From the NCBI GenBank assembly GCA_002205965.3, contig NADL03000517.1, forward strand, positions 124,001 to 188,000: 64,000 bases of DNA. Direction: 5' to 3'. A program made the translations under genes and the position numbers. The notes under the pieces were generated by a model. That model did not search any database, was not told the DNA's origin, and saw only the letters and a program-made list of their open reading frames with translations. Positions 34,275 through 45,825 of the stretch are shown here, in pieces. Position 1 is the stretch's first letter; every line of letters begins with the position of its first letter. This DNA comes from Kappaphycus alvarezii. Lineage: Eukaryota > Rhodophyta > Florideophyceae > Gigartinales > Solieriaceae.

Positions 34275-35647
34275 GAAGTGTGACTCGCATAAGGAAACTG
34301 CTATAAATGATAGAAAACAGAACGTAAAGGAAGGCCAGAACTTGGATAGGTCAGCCCCAGAGGAGTCCCTCTTTTTGATCTTCTTTAGGACACGCTTCGC
34401 CCCATTTCGAGCCCTTCCTGCCTGTAAAGAATCACACACTGTTCAATGCCCTTCAAGCGATAAGTACGATACGATATCAGTCGTCGGTACAGATGATTCG
34501 TCGATTGTAACTTTTCTAGGTCGAGCCACTCTGACCCAGGAACATCTCAAAACCCGAGACGGATCACTACGATAGGACCGCAGATGGCTGATGAAGTCCG
34601 CCCCTTCGATCGATAGAACATATCCCTGGTCTTCCTCGTGTGCGACGCCGTGGCTTTGGTCGACTAGTATCATCAAGGGGTATTTATCATCAAGGGGTAT
34701 TTCTGATCCCTGATTAGAGGTTTCCCTATCATAATTGCCCTTCTCCTCGTATTCCGAATCCGAATTGGAAGAGGATGAGTTCGGCAAGTTCTTCTTCTGC
34801 GCCTTCTTTACGTCTCTATTGTGAGATCTTCCGCCCCTTCCTCGGAATTTTCCCCTTCTTTTCTCAACGGTAACCTCGATTTTCATCATCGTCATTACCG
34901 GTAGTACTACCTGCAGCACCAGCCGACCTTTTGTTAAGTGTTGAATCCGAAACTAGCGTACCGAGGGAGGGCCTGATTAAGTCTCCAGACAATGAGGGCG
35001 TTGTCCAATTCGCTCAGCTCTTTCTTGGCCGGCGACCTTCTCGACGGGGACTTTCTCCATAAAACGGCTGACATCCTGCCTCAGTGCGGCTAACTCTTCT
35101 AGGAGCGTCTCCAGAACCTCTCTGAGATCTATATGTTAAGCTGAAGCTGCTTCGAGCCGATCTCCATGCTGACCTAAGTAAACATCTAACGAGTAATGAC
35201 ACTGGTAAGTCCGGTGCGAACAGTCTCTACCTCTCCACTGACTACGTTCAACTGGTCAGTTAATTAATTCCGAAGCTCCCAACGTACTATCACGGCGTGT
35301 TCTTGACAAAGAACCACCCTATTAGCAGTAGAAAGATACCTAATGAGCTGGGTATCACCTGGTAAACTGCGTGACCATGTAACTCGTTGAGATATCCCCG
35401 AGGTAGTGGCCTAAGCCGCGGCATCAGTGCGGGAGTGAAGGCGCGAGGGTGCTTCGGGCATTTCCTTCTGAACTTTTCGACATAAGTCAAACTGAACTTC
35501 TTAAATCAACCAAGAAATTTTAAATTGTCAAAGTTTGACGAATTTCTGTAGACTAGGATAAAGGTCCCTTTACTCACAGTTTCCTAGTATTTTTCTATTG
35601 GAGGGATTTCAGTCTCCTTTTTAGGTCGGAAGACCAGTTTATGTAGT

Positions 35648-36025
35648 GAAATGTGTCCAAAAGCTTGGCTGGTGCTCTTCAGAGCGCAACACTTTGTTAA
35701 TAAAGAAGGATGGAAGTACTTTTTACGACACCAGGCGTTTTGTATCTGCTTTCTCTTTGAGCAACTTGCGTTGCTGTCGTTCTATTCGGCGTCTAGAGAC
35801 TATAATCACGAAAGTGTGGGTCTCCAGGCGGTGAAAACGGACGGGAATGGTAGATTCTTGAGAGTCCTCGGGTGGCTGAAGGTTATTACTTCTCTGGGCT
35901 GCAAATTCAAACCATCTCAAAGACTCAGAGGATCCAATTCTCAGATAGGAAATGGTTTACGGAGGCAGATTAAGGCCGAAGCCGGTCTTAGTGTGGAGAT
36001 GTCGGAAGACTTACTAAGGTAAGGT
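35648..36025 (-). mobile_element. small fossil piece related to 33.29-33.40 kb
   Basis: 35,648-35,745 matches 33,292-33,400 in both DNA (TGTGTCCAAAAGCTT and ACGACACCAGGCG) and minus-strand peptide (RLVS, LRSEEH and SFWTH). It appears to be a second decayed piece of the same retroelement family as the 30.6-35.5-kb fossil. Broken; about how many times cannot be judged from so short a piece. Confidence 0.4.
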
Positions 36026-36029
36026 ACAC

Positions 36030-38320
36030 GCATGCACGAGAAAGTCACCGATGGGGGTAGTATATGCTTCCATTCTAAGCGGGTGATTCCAGTTTTTTGT
36101 AGACGCTGAATCATTTAAGCGCCAGGGCTTAAAGTATCCTGAAAAAAAACGAGCAAGTAAAAAGGCTAAAAGAAACTAAAGTGGGGACCAACAATGCCGA
36201 ACGAAGACCGTGTTAAAGGGGGCACGCCATAGTAGAAAAACCAGGCAGTAGCCAAGGATGTATCAATTGAAAGGCAAAAAGGCTCAATGTAATAAGAGTT
36301 GGAAGCTAGATTCTGAGCCAGCATCGGGGTGATTCTTTAGTTAGGGGTTGCGGGCGAAGGAGGCGGCTATTAAGACTTGCAAGACAGCTTTTTGGCTACG
36401 TCTAGTCGATCTACGATAAACTACTTATCTACACATGAAGTGAGTTTGTGGCCCAGAAGGGCGTAGTTAGATCTTAGTTAGTGATTAGCGTCCAGGACAC
36501 TTGGTCGAATTAGCGGGCTCAGCTGGGTCCACATAAGATAAAGGATTCGTGTCCATCAGGGGCTTGGTTTGTCCAATCTTTCAGTCCTTATAGCTAGGGG
36601 CGATGCTGTGTAACATAAAATGATCCCAAGTTTTGATCACCAGCATATATCACTTCCTGTCTACATTTTATTGTAATTTCATACGGCGCTAGAGACGCTT
36701 GCCCCCCTTTTGACAGAGAATAGGTTTCAATTTCCCTCTACGCCTTCCTCTTCGCGCCTTTCCCATCGTCTGGTGCCCGCTCACTTCCTGGACGCCTCGG
36801 CACCCCCCCGGTGGATCTGCCCTTTGCAATGTTTATTACGCCCCTTACCTCTCTTTCTTTGCTCAAACCTCGCTATTTTTCCAGCGTTGATATTTTTTTG
36901 TTTTTCCCCTTCGATCTCCTTTCTGGATTCCTATGCCCCACAGCTCCCTTCTCAATCTCCTATGCCAAAACCTCCCCTAACTTTCTACTGTTTTTCGAAA
37001 CCTCATCCTCATCCCTCCACGTTATTCCTTCTCATAGGGCCCCATCGCGGTGCTCACTCACGCATCGACTGAGTACTTGGTCAACTTTTTCAGTTTAGTG
37101 GATGGGGAAATAAATCTTTCCGACCATTCGACTACTTCTTCTTTCATCATCGAACTCTCTATCACCTCTTGATCTGCCTCCCTCGCTCTTTATCTCCGAA
37201 ACAATTCACATTTTCGCTCCGTACTCCGCATTTTCAACGCCTTTTCGAGTCTGGCGGATACCTCATCTGATTGTAGTCCTTCCGCTGATGAAAATGGAAA
37301 CAATGGAAGCAAGGCAAATGTTCAGTCCTCTCGTAGCTGTGCTTTAAAGTTAATCATCGGCACTATTATGGAGCCTCCACCTGCTAGGTCTACAAGCTCT
37401 CACTGTCCACGAGAATTTCTCTACTACAGGGATCTCTGTGTAACTGGCCGACTCAGGACGCCGATAAACCCGAAAACTTCTCGGTGTAAAACATAAATAT
37501 TACATAGCGTATAAATTCCGATTCAAAAGCCGAATTGAGGAAGCAAGATCCTTTCGCCGCGCAATCGCGAGTGGTGAATGTTCTATGTCCTGATTGGTCA
37601 TTTATTCTTCATCAACCAACATCTTTTAATTTATCACTGCCGGTCTAGCCCCAATATCTCCACTTCCCCTATACAAATACTATACAGCTCTTGCGAAAAA
37701 GTCGGATACCTTCGATGCCTGAGTCATTCAGTTTTACGCCCCCGTAGACCTACACACATATTTCTCAGAGGTGGAATTACGGGAAATTCTGCTGGGACTG
37801 CGTCAGAAGAAATTGCGGTTGGATTCAAATTCTTACGCTTGATGCCCCTCTGTTTTCTTTTCAACCACACTTGGAGACGTATGATCCACTGTTTATGACA
37901 AATTATGTGCGTTTTCCTTCAAGCGGCCCCTCCGCCCTTTGCCAGAAATCAACCCATCTTCTCGAGACAATTTTACAGGTACGCCCGCGTTAATCAACGC
38001 CAACGGTTTCTATTTTTCAGGTGGTTCCAGTTCCCCACTTCATTAGTCATCGATGATGAATTTTCCCACCTTATTTCCCTCCGATTCCGTTCTTCACTTC
38101 TTTGGGATCTCTCCATGTCGTCCTCTGCCCAGGTCGTTACTTCCACAGCTCTGGCCTCCACCCATGACGTCCTTGGCCCCTTTTTCGCTCCTGCCACCAA
38201 TCTTCCCAGCCCTGCTGCTACTTGCTAGTCTGATCCTAACTCCTTAGGCCTTCTCTTGTACATTCCGCATGCTGAATCATTTTACCTCAGTTTATTATGG
38301 TTTTCCTTCAACATCTTCCC
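36030..38320. other. no assigned gene; pyrimidine-rich from 36.7 kb
   Basis: From about 36.7 kb the plus strand is unusually C/T-rich with overlapping open frames on both strands. This may be the upstream coding part of the LINE-like piece listed next, but I see no motif. Confidence 0.35.
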
Positions 38321-38329
38321 TTCCTCTCC

Positions 38330-38570
38330 CCGTTCTTTCCCCAAGTTTCGCTCGTAGAATCTTTAGAACAATTCCTTTCGCTGCTTTGCTTCGTTATTCT
38401 TCGCCAATCATCGGGTTCGCCCCCTCTTCGAGCTTCTTTCGGTACTAAAACATTTTTTTGCAACATAATTCCCGTTCCTAAAGCCGCCGATGTCAAGACA
38501 ATTTCATATCATTGCAGAATCGCATTCTTTGTTTAAGTTGACCAGCAATGCCATGATATTTTTCACGAAC
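38330..38570 (+). pseudogene. possible LINE reverse-transcriptase fragment
   Basis: The plus strand reads NIIPVPKAADVKTISYHCRI. This resembles the N-terminal reverse-transcriptase block of LINEs (x-IPIPKP-x-ISNYRPIAL). A stop follows soon after, and the next residues (LTSNAMI) may continue the match. It is the only trace of a LINE polymerase in the window. Confidence is modest because a single block is recognised. Confidence 0.4.
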
Positions 38571-38699
38571 CCCAGTCGTCGTCCTGCAATCCCGTTCTCT
38601 CTTCTCATTTCCTCTCTCCAATTCGCCCCCCTCTCTGAGCTCTCTTCACAGCCGTTTTCCGCCACTTTCTTTACCGCAGATATTACAGTATAGCTAGAA

Positions 38700-39630
38700 G
38701 TTCTCTGCTACAAGTACAAGGTGAAAGGAAGGTACTGGCGTAAACGTAAAAAGGAACCGCCGACTACCAGAGATGGGAGATTCCGCAGGCTTTTGAGGTG
38801 ATATAATAGACGTTAACGGGCAACTACGAGGAGCCGGAGTGAAAGAAGGGTAACTTCTCTAGTAACTAATTCTAAGTTGGCAGGTTTTACATCTTGCTTA
38901 GATCATTGGGAGCTGATCAAAGTTTTTGGTTCTAATTTTACTCTCATCTCACATTGATTATTTCTATTCTTTTGTCCAAAAAGATCTGGGACAGAATTTT
39001 TCGAGAAAGATCTCTCTACTTTTCACATCAACAGTATATCCCTCCACCCAATAATTAATTGACTGGCTATTTCTACGGGGTCCAACGTTGGAACTTGACT
39101 CTGCACCAAGAAAGGCTTAGTGACCTTGTCGGAACCGAATTAATTGACGAAAATCCTTTGCGAAGGCCAATAGTTTCTAAATTTGCTCCATGTAAAGTGG
39201 GTTTGTATGCCTTTGTCTCTAACCGGAATCAAGAGATAGTTGGAGCCTTATATAATCTCGTTAAGCTCTATTTTTGAAGAATTTATGAGATTCACTTCAT
39301 TGGGTTCCATCATTACGTTAGCAGGGCATCAGTAATAGGTAAATGAAGACAGTTTAGCTCAGAGAAATTAACTTACACAATTTTTTCAGACCATGATCTT
39401 AAATCAACAGCTATTAAATCCAGTGCCTGTGTCTGCTTCTATGCACCCCTGTCTGCCGTTTACTTTTTAAACTAAGTATAGTTTCGAAGGCTTACGGCCA
39501 CTAAATGGCTCTGATGCCTACATGGTTGCATCATTTAATCGCGTCCAACATACAATTGTCTATCGAAAACCCACTTCCCTCCGCCACTCCAACTCCTTCT
39601 CTTCCCTCAGCATAGACAAGTATGTTCCAA
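38700..39630. other. no recognisable gene
   Basis: A protein-like plus-strand frame at 39,059-39,277 (72 codons) has no recognised motif. I see no repeat. Confidence 0.35.
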
Positions 39631-40057
39631 TGTAACAATGTCTCTGTTACACCACTGTGTAATAGAGACTTGTTCGCTGTCGCTATTCCAGTTCTCTTTC
39701 CACAGTGGTGCAACAGGGAAACTGTATCGTCTTGAATGATTTTAGAAATTTGATTTTCCATCAATGTTTTTATTTGACGTGGAGCCCCACGTCATCGTTT
39801 TTATTTACGTAGTTATATTCTAGATAGTACAATTCTATAGTTACACCTCTACTTTCTAGTAAGTTCTACTGAGCTAGCAGAGTATGGAATTTCGAGAGTA
39901 GAGTTACCGTACTGTCTATAAAAGGGGGGGCTCATCTGGATTCTTGTGGGAATCCAGATACACTCCATACACCTGCTGCCCCCAACTTTCTGAAACCCAT
40001 TACCATCGCCTCTACAGTTTCTTTAGCAGCGCCCCGGCTGCCTCCCTCTCTGTTTCA
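39631..40057 (+). repeat. 5' LTR of the chromovirus
   Basis: It begins TGTAACA and ends TTTCA. Near its 5' end is a long inverted repeat that is slightly imperfect in this LTR. A second hairpin, CTGGATTC-TTGTGG-GAATCCAG, lies near 39.93-39.96 kb. About a dozen differences from the 3' LTR. Confidence 0.92.
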
Positions 40058-43000
40058 CTGGTATCATCGCTTTCGCCGGTTCCGCTGCTTTTTTGCTTTC
40101 GTGTTGCTCCAGTTCGAGGTTTTGTTACACGTGTATTTTTTTGGGGGGTTGTTGAATTATTGGAAAAATTTTTCTGACAGGTTTACTGTAAGTAATATCA
40201 TATACTGTACTTTTGGACTAGAGTGCCAAGTACAGGAGAGTATCTGCGGGCTGGAGTGCCAGGTACTCTAAACCCCATTGTTCTACGCAGGTCGCGGGTA
40301 CTAATTGGAGAACTAGGTAACCGGGAACTTGGGGGTGCAGCCTAGTCTGCGTTCTCTAGGTTATTCTGTTCAGGTAGCGTGCAGGTCTCACGAAGCTGCG
40401 TGATCCTGTTCAGAATACTTAGACTGGACAGTTAGGCTTAACTAAGTTGCCTTAGTAAAGCCGTACTTCTGACCAAGTCCCCATTTGAGGTTCCCCTCAC
40501 AGTATTCCCATACAATCCTATTGCACTCGTTGGCTGTTAGCTAGGTGCACCGACTGGGTCACGGGTTCAGGTAACGCTTCATAGGGTTGACTGGAACTGG
40601 ACTTGGACTAAGGGGTACGTGCTCAGAAAGGGTATTCTTTGGTTATTCGCTAGCTTAGAGTCGGCTTGAGAGGTTTTCCTATAGGGTAAGAACACCGATC
40701 GCGGTCTACATGGTGGACTTGTGGGGATATCCCGAACGGATTGCTGAGTCACATCGGAGTGTAGGTGTGATTGAAGCTGCTGGTGAGTCACTCTCTTCGC
40801 GGTTAGGGAGCCAACCCGTCGTCCAGGGACGAAGCCCTTGCAGATTTCAACTTTAAGTGCTTGTATTCAAGTTTAGGTGTTATTGTAAGGCTTTAAGTGA
40901 GAGGTTTGTTGAACATGTCTTTCTTCAAAACAAATAAGCCTGTGTTGTTCGATGGGACTCGAGATGCGTTAACAGTTCGGTCATGGTTGCACTCAGTCGA
41001 AAAATATCTGAGACTTTTTCAAGTGGGCCATGAAGAAGTCATCAGTGCCCCAGAATGCTATCTACTTTGCTTCGACATTCATGACCGGAACTGCCGCAAA
41101 CTGGTGGTATACAGTTGTGTCCGAGAATGCTGTTCCTCCTACATGGGAAGCTTTCCAACTCCTGGTTGAGGCAGATTTTGTCCCCCAGGACAGTGTCATT
41201 CCAGCTCGCGACAAACTTACCAAGATCCGCCAGAAAAGTAGTGTGGCAGCGTACCTCTCAGAGTTCAGGAATTTGGTTATCAATATTCCCGGTATCAATG
41301 AGTCGGAAAAATTGGCGCGGTTCTGTGAAGGTCTCAAACTCCACATTCTGTTGGAGGTTCGTAAAGGAAACTCATCCAAGTTTGAAGCTGCGACTACCAT
41401 TGCTCTCAACGTTGACGGAGCATTTTATGGTACAGGTTTCTTCACTGGCAGAGGTTCATTTCACACCAATCGAAATGCCTCAGGTCCTATGCCGATGGAG
41501 ATTGGAAACCTTGAACGTAAAAACGATGGGCAGCGCCAGAAAGACTTGATGGAGAACCGATGCTTTACGTGCCATAAGGTGGGATGTAGACCTTGGAAAC
41601 ACAGAAAAGGAAACGTGAATAAAGGTAACAGGGGTGGTACTCGCATTGCGGCGAACAATACACAGGCAGGACACAGTCATGATTTGAATGGCTTTGACTC
41701 GGGAAACTAGCTGGTCCACCAGTCTTGGTGAACACTCAGGTGAGACCAGCAGTGAGTGTGAAAAGATGTCCCAATGAGCAGAGTGAAACTGTTATGGACA
41801 TAACCGGAGCTAAATTCTCAGAGGACAGGGAAAAGTCGAGACTCTCCGAAGCCGAGTCTAATGGAATCATGTGTAGTCATGATGACAGCATCCCCACTGA
41901 TGGACCTATACCAGTGGAGCCTTTGTTAGTACTCGAAGGTAGACTGAATGGAATAGCAGTCATAGTACTAAAGGTCGATGGATGCAATACAAACGTGGTT
42001 TCAGCCGAGTTCTTTAAGCGAAATAGGAACTTGTTTGAGATTCGGCGTGAACGAGTCATTGTTTGCCATTCACAGGAGGGAGTCACCGAGGAATTATCTG
42101 AGATCATTTCCAACGGAACCATTAAGTAAGGCGAACATACATGTACTTCTAGTTGGGCTGTGTCCCAAACCAGGTATGATTTTCTGTTGGGAATGCCGTG
42201 GCATGTTGCCACAATCCACGTGTCGACTATCGGAAACGGATTGTGATGATGAAAGATGCTTCCATTCCAGTGATTGCTCCCGATGAAGAAACTGTATTGA
42301 TGTGTCCATTTTGGGAGTGAAGAAATTTAGACGAATGCTGAGGCATGGGGGTGACTTCGAAGTATTTCAGTTACTTGAAGTTCACAGTATGACAAGAGTG
42401 ACAGATTCAAAGTTTGTTGGAAGACTGAGCAGATTAATGGATAATTTCAAAGAGGTCTTTCAGGATGAACTGCCAAGAGGGCTTTCTCCGATTCGATCAG
42501 TTGATCATGAGATCAAAGTGGAGGAAGGAGCTAAGGAACCTCATCGACCTTTATTCCAGTTGTCTCCATCCGAGCTTAGGGCAGCAAAAGAGTACGTCGA
42601 GTCTCTTCTGAGGAAAGGAAAGTTCAGGTCAAGTAAATAACCATATAGAGCACCACTTGTCTTTGTGAAAGAAAAGGATGGAAAGCTTAGAGGTGTTGTC
42701 GATTATCGCGCTTTTAATCGCATCACGAAAAAGAATAATGCTCCATTCCCTCGTTCTGATGAAATTTTCGATCGACTAGGAGATGCTAAATTTTTGTCCA
42801 AGCTTGATCTCAAAACGGGATTCCATCAGATAAGGGTGAAACCGGAGGACATCGAAAAGAATGCGTTCAATACAAAGCATAGGCAATTTGAATATCTTTT
42901 TATGCCAATTGGACTTTGCAACGCTCCTGCTACGTTCCAAACTTTGATGAACCAGATCTTTTATGATTGCATCGATGTCTTCTTGGTTTTCTATATGAAT

Positions 43001-45399
43001 GATCTTCTTATATTCAGTAAGAAAGAGGACGAACATTACGAACATCTGGAAATTGCATTAAAAAGACTTAAGGACCACAAACTGTACATCTCTCCGAAGA
43101 AATGCTCTTACTTTCAGACTGAGCTAGAGGTTTTGGGTTTAATAGTCGGGAAGCACGGCATTCGTGCCAATCCTGAGAAGGTCGAAGTCCTACAAACTTG
43201 GCCGAAAACTGAATCTCTAACGGAGTTGAGAAGTTTCTTAGGTCTAATACAGTTTTTCCGTAGGTTCATTCAGAAGTTCTCGGCAATTGCGGCACCTCTC
43301 ACAGATCTGACAAAGAAGAGTCTAGGTGTTGGGAAATGGGATCAGCAGTGTGATAAAGCTTTTCAAAAGCTAAAGGAAGCGATGAAGTTGGCTCCAATTT
43401 TAGTCGCTCCTAATTGGAACAAGCCATTTCATGGTCATGTAGATGCTTCACAGCTTGCTGTCGGTGGAACTCTAACACAGTTGGATGAGAATGGAAGAGA
43501 TCGTGTAATTTCTTGCTATTCAAAGAAACTTTCACCAGCTGAGTCGGACTACACTGCAAATGACAGAGAGCTTCTGGCCTTGATTAATTTTCTGGGAAGA
43601 TTCAGGTGCTATCTTGAAGGTTCCAAATTTCAGATTTTCACAGACAACCAAGTGCTTAAGAGCTTCTTCACAAAACCGAAACTGAGTCGGAAAGAAGCAC
43701 ATTGGTTGGAAACTCTCGGTAACTTCGGAATCTTTCCCATCACACTGAAGCCTTGAAGAATTTACGTCTTGGGAGACGCATTATCCAGAGCTCCACATGT
43801 GACTAGAGGAGACCGTGAAATCTCAGTGAATGACGTTGAAATTCCCTACCTTGACGTTGATCAGATCATTCCTCGGTATGATGACGACCAGTTCTTTGGT
43901 CCAATGGTAAAAGCCATGGAAGGAGAGTGGCCAGAGGATATGGTTGAGAAGCTGAAACTTGAAAGAATTCTGCCAATGTTCCGAAAAGATGGTTCGAGGC
44001 TGTTTTACAATGGAAAGTTGTGCATACCAAGAAGTTCAGTTTCGGATATTTTGCAAATTGCTTACGACTCTAAAGTTGGTGGGCATTTTAAATTTGCGAA
44101 GAAACTGTCCAGATTAGATAACTTCCATTGGAAACATAAGAGCTGGGATGTCCGAAAGTATTGGGAAGGATGTCTCACGTGTCAGCAGTATAAGGAATCT
44201 AATCAAAAAAAGTTGACTGATCCAATGTCACTGGAATTGCCTGACCGCAGATGGGGTTCATTAGCTACAGATTTCATTGTGAGGTTACCCCTGACGAGGA
44301 GCGGTCATGATGCGATCGCGACTTGGGTTGATCGACTTACTCGTCGAGTCCATTTTCTTAAATCTAAAACATCAGATACTGCTGAGGACACGGCTCGAGA
44401 CTTTTTCGCGAACATATTCAAGAACCACGGGTTGCTGGACTATGTGACCTCAGATAGGGACATCAAGTTCATTTCAAAGTTTCGGAAGACACTGATGAAT
44501 CTGTGTGCGGTGAAATTAAGAATGTCTACAAGTAGACACCCACAAACATATGGCTCTGCTGAGATAATGAATAGGATGATCGAGAACTATCTCCGTTGCT
44601 ATTGCTCGTATCATCAGGATGACTGGGATGAACTGCTTCCTTCTGCATAATTTGCATACAACTCGGCTGTGAGCGATGATCCGGGTATGTCACCATTTGA
44701 GCTGGACTTGGGATGGACACCTAAATCGCCATTGGACATCTTGGCTACCAGCAGCATACTTCTTCAAAGTTTGGACGACTTTCGTGCCAAGCTCAAGGTT
44801 TCTCTTGAGGATGCGCAATTTGCCTACAAAGTGGCTAAAGCTCGGCAAGCTGCATATGCTTCAAGGCGATACAAGGTTCCAGATTATAAAGTCGGTTCAA
44901 AGCTTTGGATCAATCGCTCGTTGTTTGCAGATGTTTATTCAAGGTCCCAGAATTCTATAATGCTTGGTGCGCGTAGATATGGGCCATTCGTGGTTAAGGA
45001 GCTAATTAGTAAGAGTGCTGTTCGACTGGATCTCCCTGCTCATTTTAAAATACATCCAGTCATTCATATCATTCACACCACACCACATTTGGAGCAGCCC
45101 AATGACATTGCTTTACCTATTCCTCCTGCACCTGCACAGCTTGAGCTGCCTGATGGACCAGAACAAGAAGTTGAGGTTATCTTGGATCACAAAAAGGTTG
45201 GACGCGGTTTCAAGTTCTTGGTTCTGATGCGTGGTGTGCCACGTCATGAGGCGGAGTGGCAACCAACAAAGGACTTCGTTATTGTTACGAAAGATGGATC
45301 TGCTGTAGTAACGGAAGTTTTCCAAGAGTATATTCGGAAACATAATATACTCCCGCAGTATCATTGACGAGGACGTCAATAGTCCGGGGGAGGGAATAG

Positions 45400-45825
45400 T
45401 GTAACAATGTCTCTGTTACACCACTGTGTAATAGAGACTTGTTCGCTGTCGCTATTCCAGTTCTCTATTACACAGTGGTGTAACAGGGAAACTGTATCGT
45501 CTTGAATGATTTTAGAAATTTGATTTTCCATCAATGTTTTTATTTGACGTGGAGCCCCACGTCATCGTTTTATTTACGTAGTTATATTCTAGATAGTACA
45601 ATTCTATAGTTACACCTCTACTTTCTAGTAAGTTCTACTGAGCTAACAGAGTATAGAATTTCTAGAGTAGAGTTACCGTACTGTCTATAAAAGGGGGGCT
45701 CATCTGGATTCTTGTGGGAATCCAGGTACACTCCATACACCCTTTGCCCCCAACTTTCTGAAACCCATTACCATCGCCTCTACAGTTTCTTTAGCAGCGC
45801 CCCGGCTGCCTCCCTCTCTGTTTCA
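45400..45825 (+). repeat. 3' LTR of the chromovirus
   Basis: Same ends as the 5' LTR. The inverted repeat is perfect here over 24 bp (arms 45,414-45,437 and 45,462-45,485, loop 24 nt). Confidence 0.92.

Larger units (their letters stand above)
30600..35500 (-). mobile_element. decayed Ty3/Gypsy-type LTR retrotransposon
   Basis: Minus-strand pieces occur in retroelement order. A Gag-like coiled-coil and RG-rich basic region lies at about 35.5-34.4 kb and a possible protease-like segment at about 33.65-33.3 kb. Reverse transcriptase remnants follow at about 31.7-31.45 kb, and an RNase H region at about 31.1-30.65 kb (RLARWLEIMKGYRLEI). The palindrome-ended 0.4-kb element and one copy of the 330-bp direct repeat lie inside the span and are probably insertions. 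No LTRs are assigned. It is an old fossil with many breaks (well over ten), and the assignment of all parts to one copy is inferred. Confidence 0.5.
39631..45825 (+). mobile_element. nearly full-length Ty3/Gypsy chromovirus with two LTRs
   Basis: 5' LTR 39,631-40,057 (427 bp) and 3' LTR 45,400-45,825 (426 bp), both TG to CA, about 97% identical by eye. A primer-binding site (TGGTATCATCGC) begins one base after the 5' LTR. It resembles initiator-Met tRNA-type sites. A purine tract, GGGGGAGGGAATAG, abuts the 3' LTR. The leader is long (about 0.85 kb). Parts in order: Gag with a zinc knuckle (about 40.9-41.7 kb), protease (about 41.8-42.1), reverse transcriptase (about 42.4-43.3), RNase H (about 43.4-43.7), integrase (about 43.8-45.0) and a C-terminal chromodomain (about 45.2-45.3; VEVILDHKK, EAEWQPTKDF). 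It is complete in layout but broken, with around half a dozen interruptions. LTR similarity suggests fairly recent insertion. The flanking 5 bp do not match each other. Confidence 0.93.
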
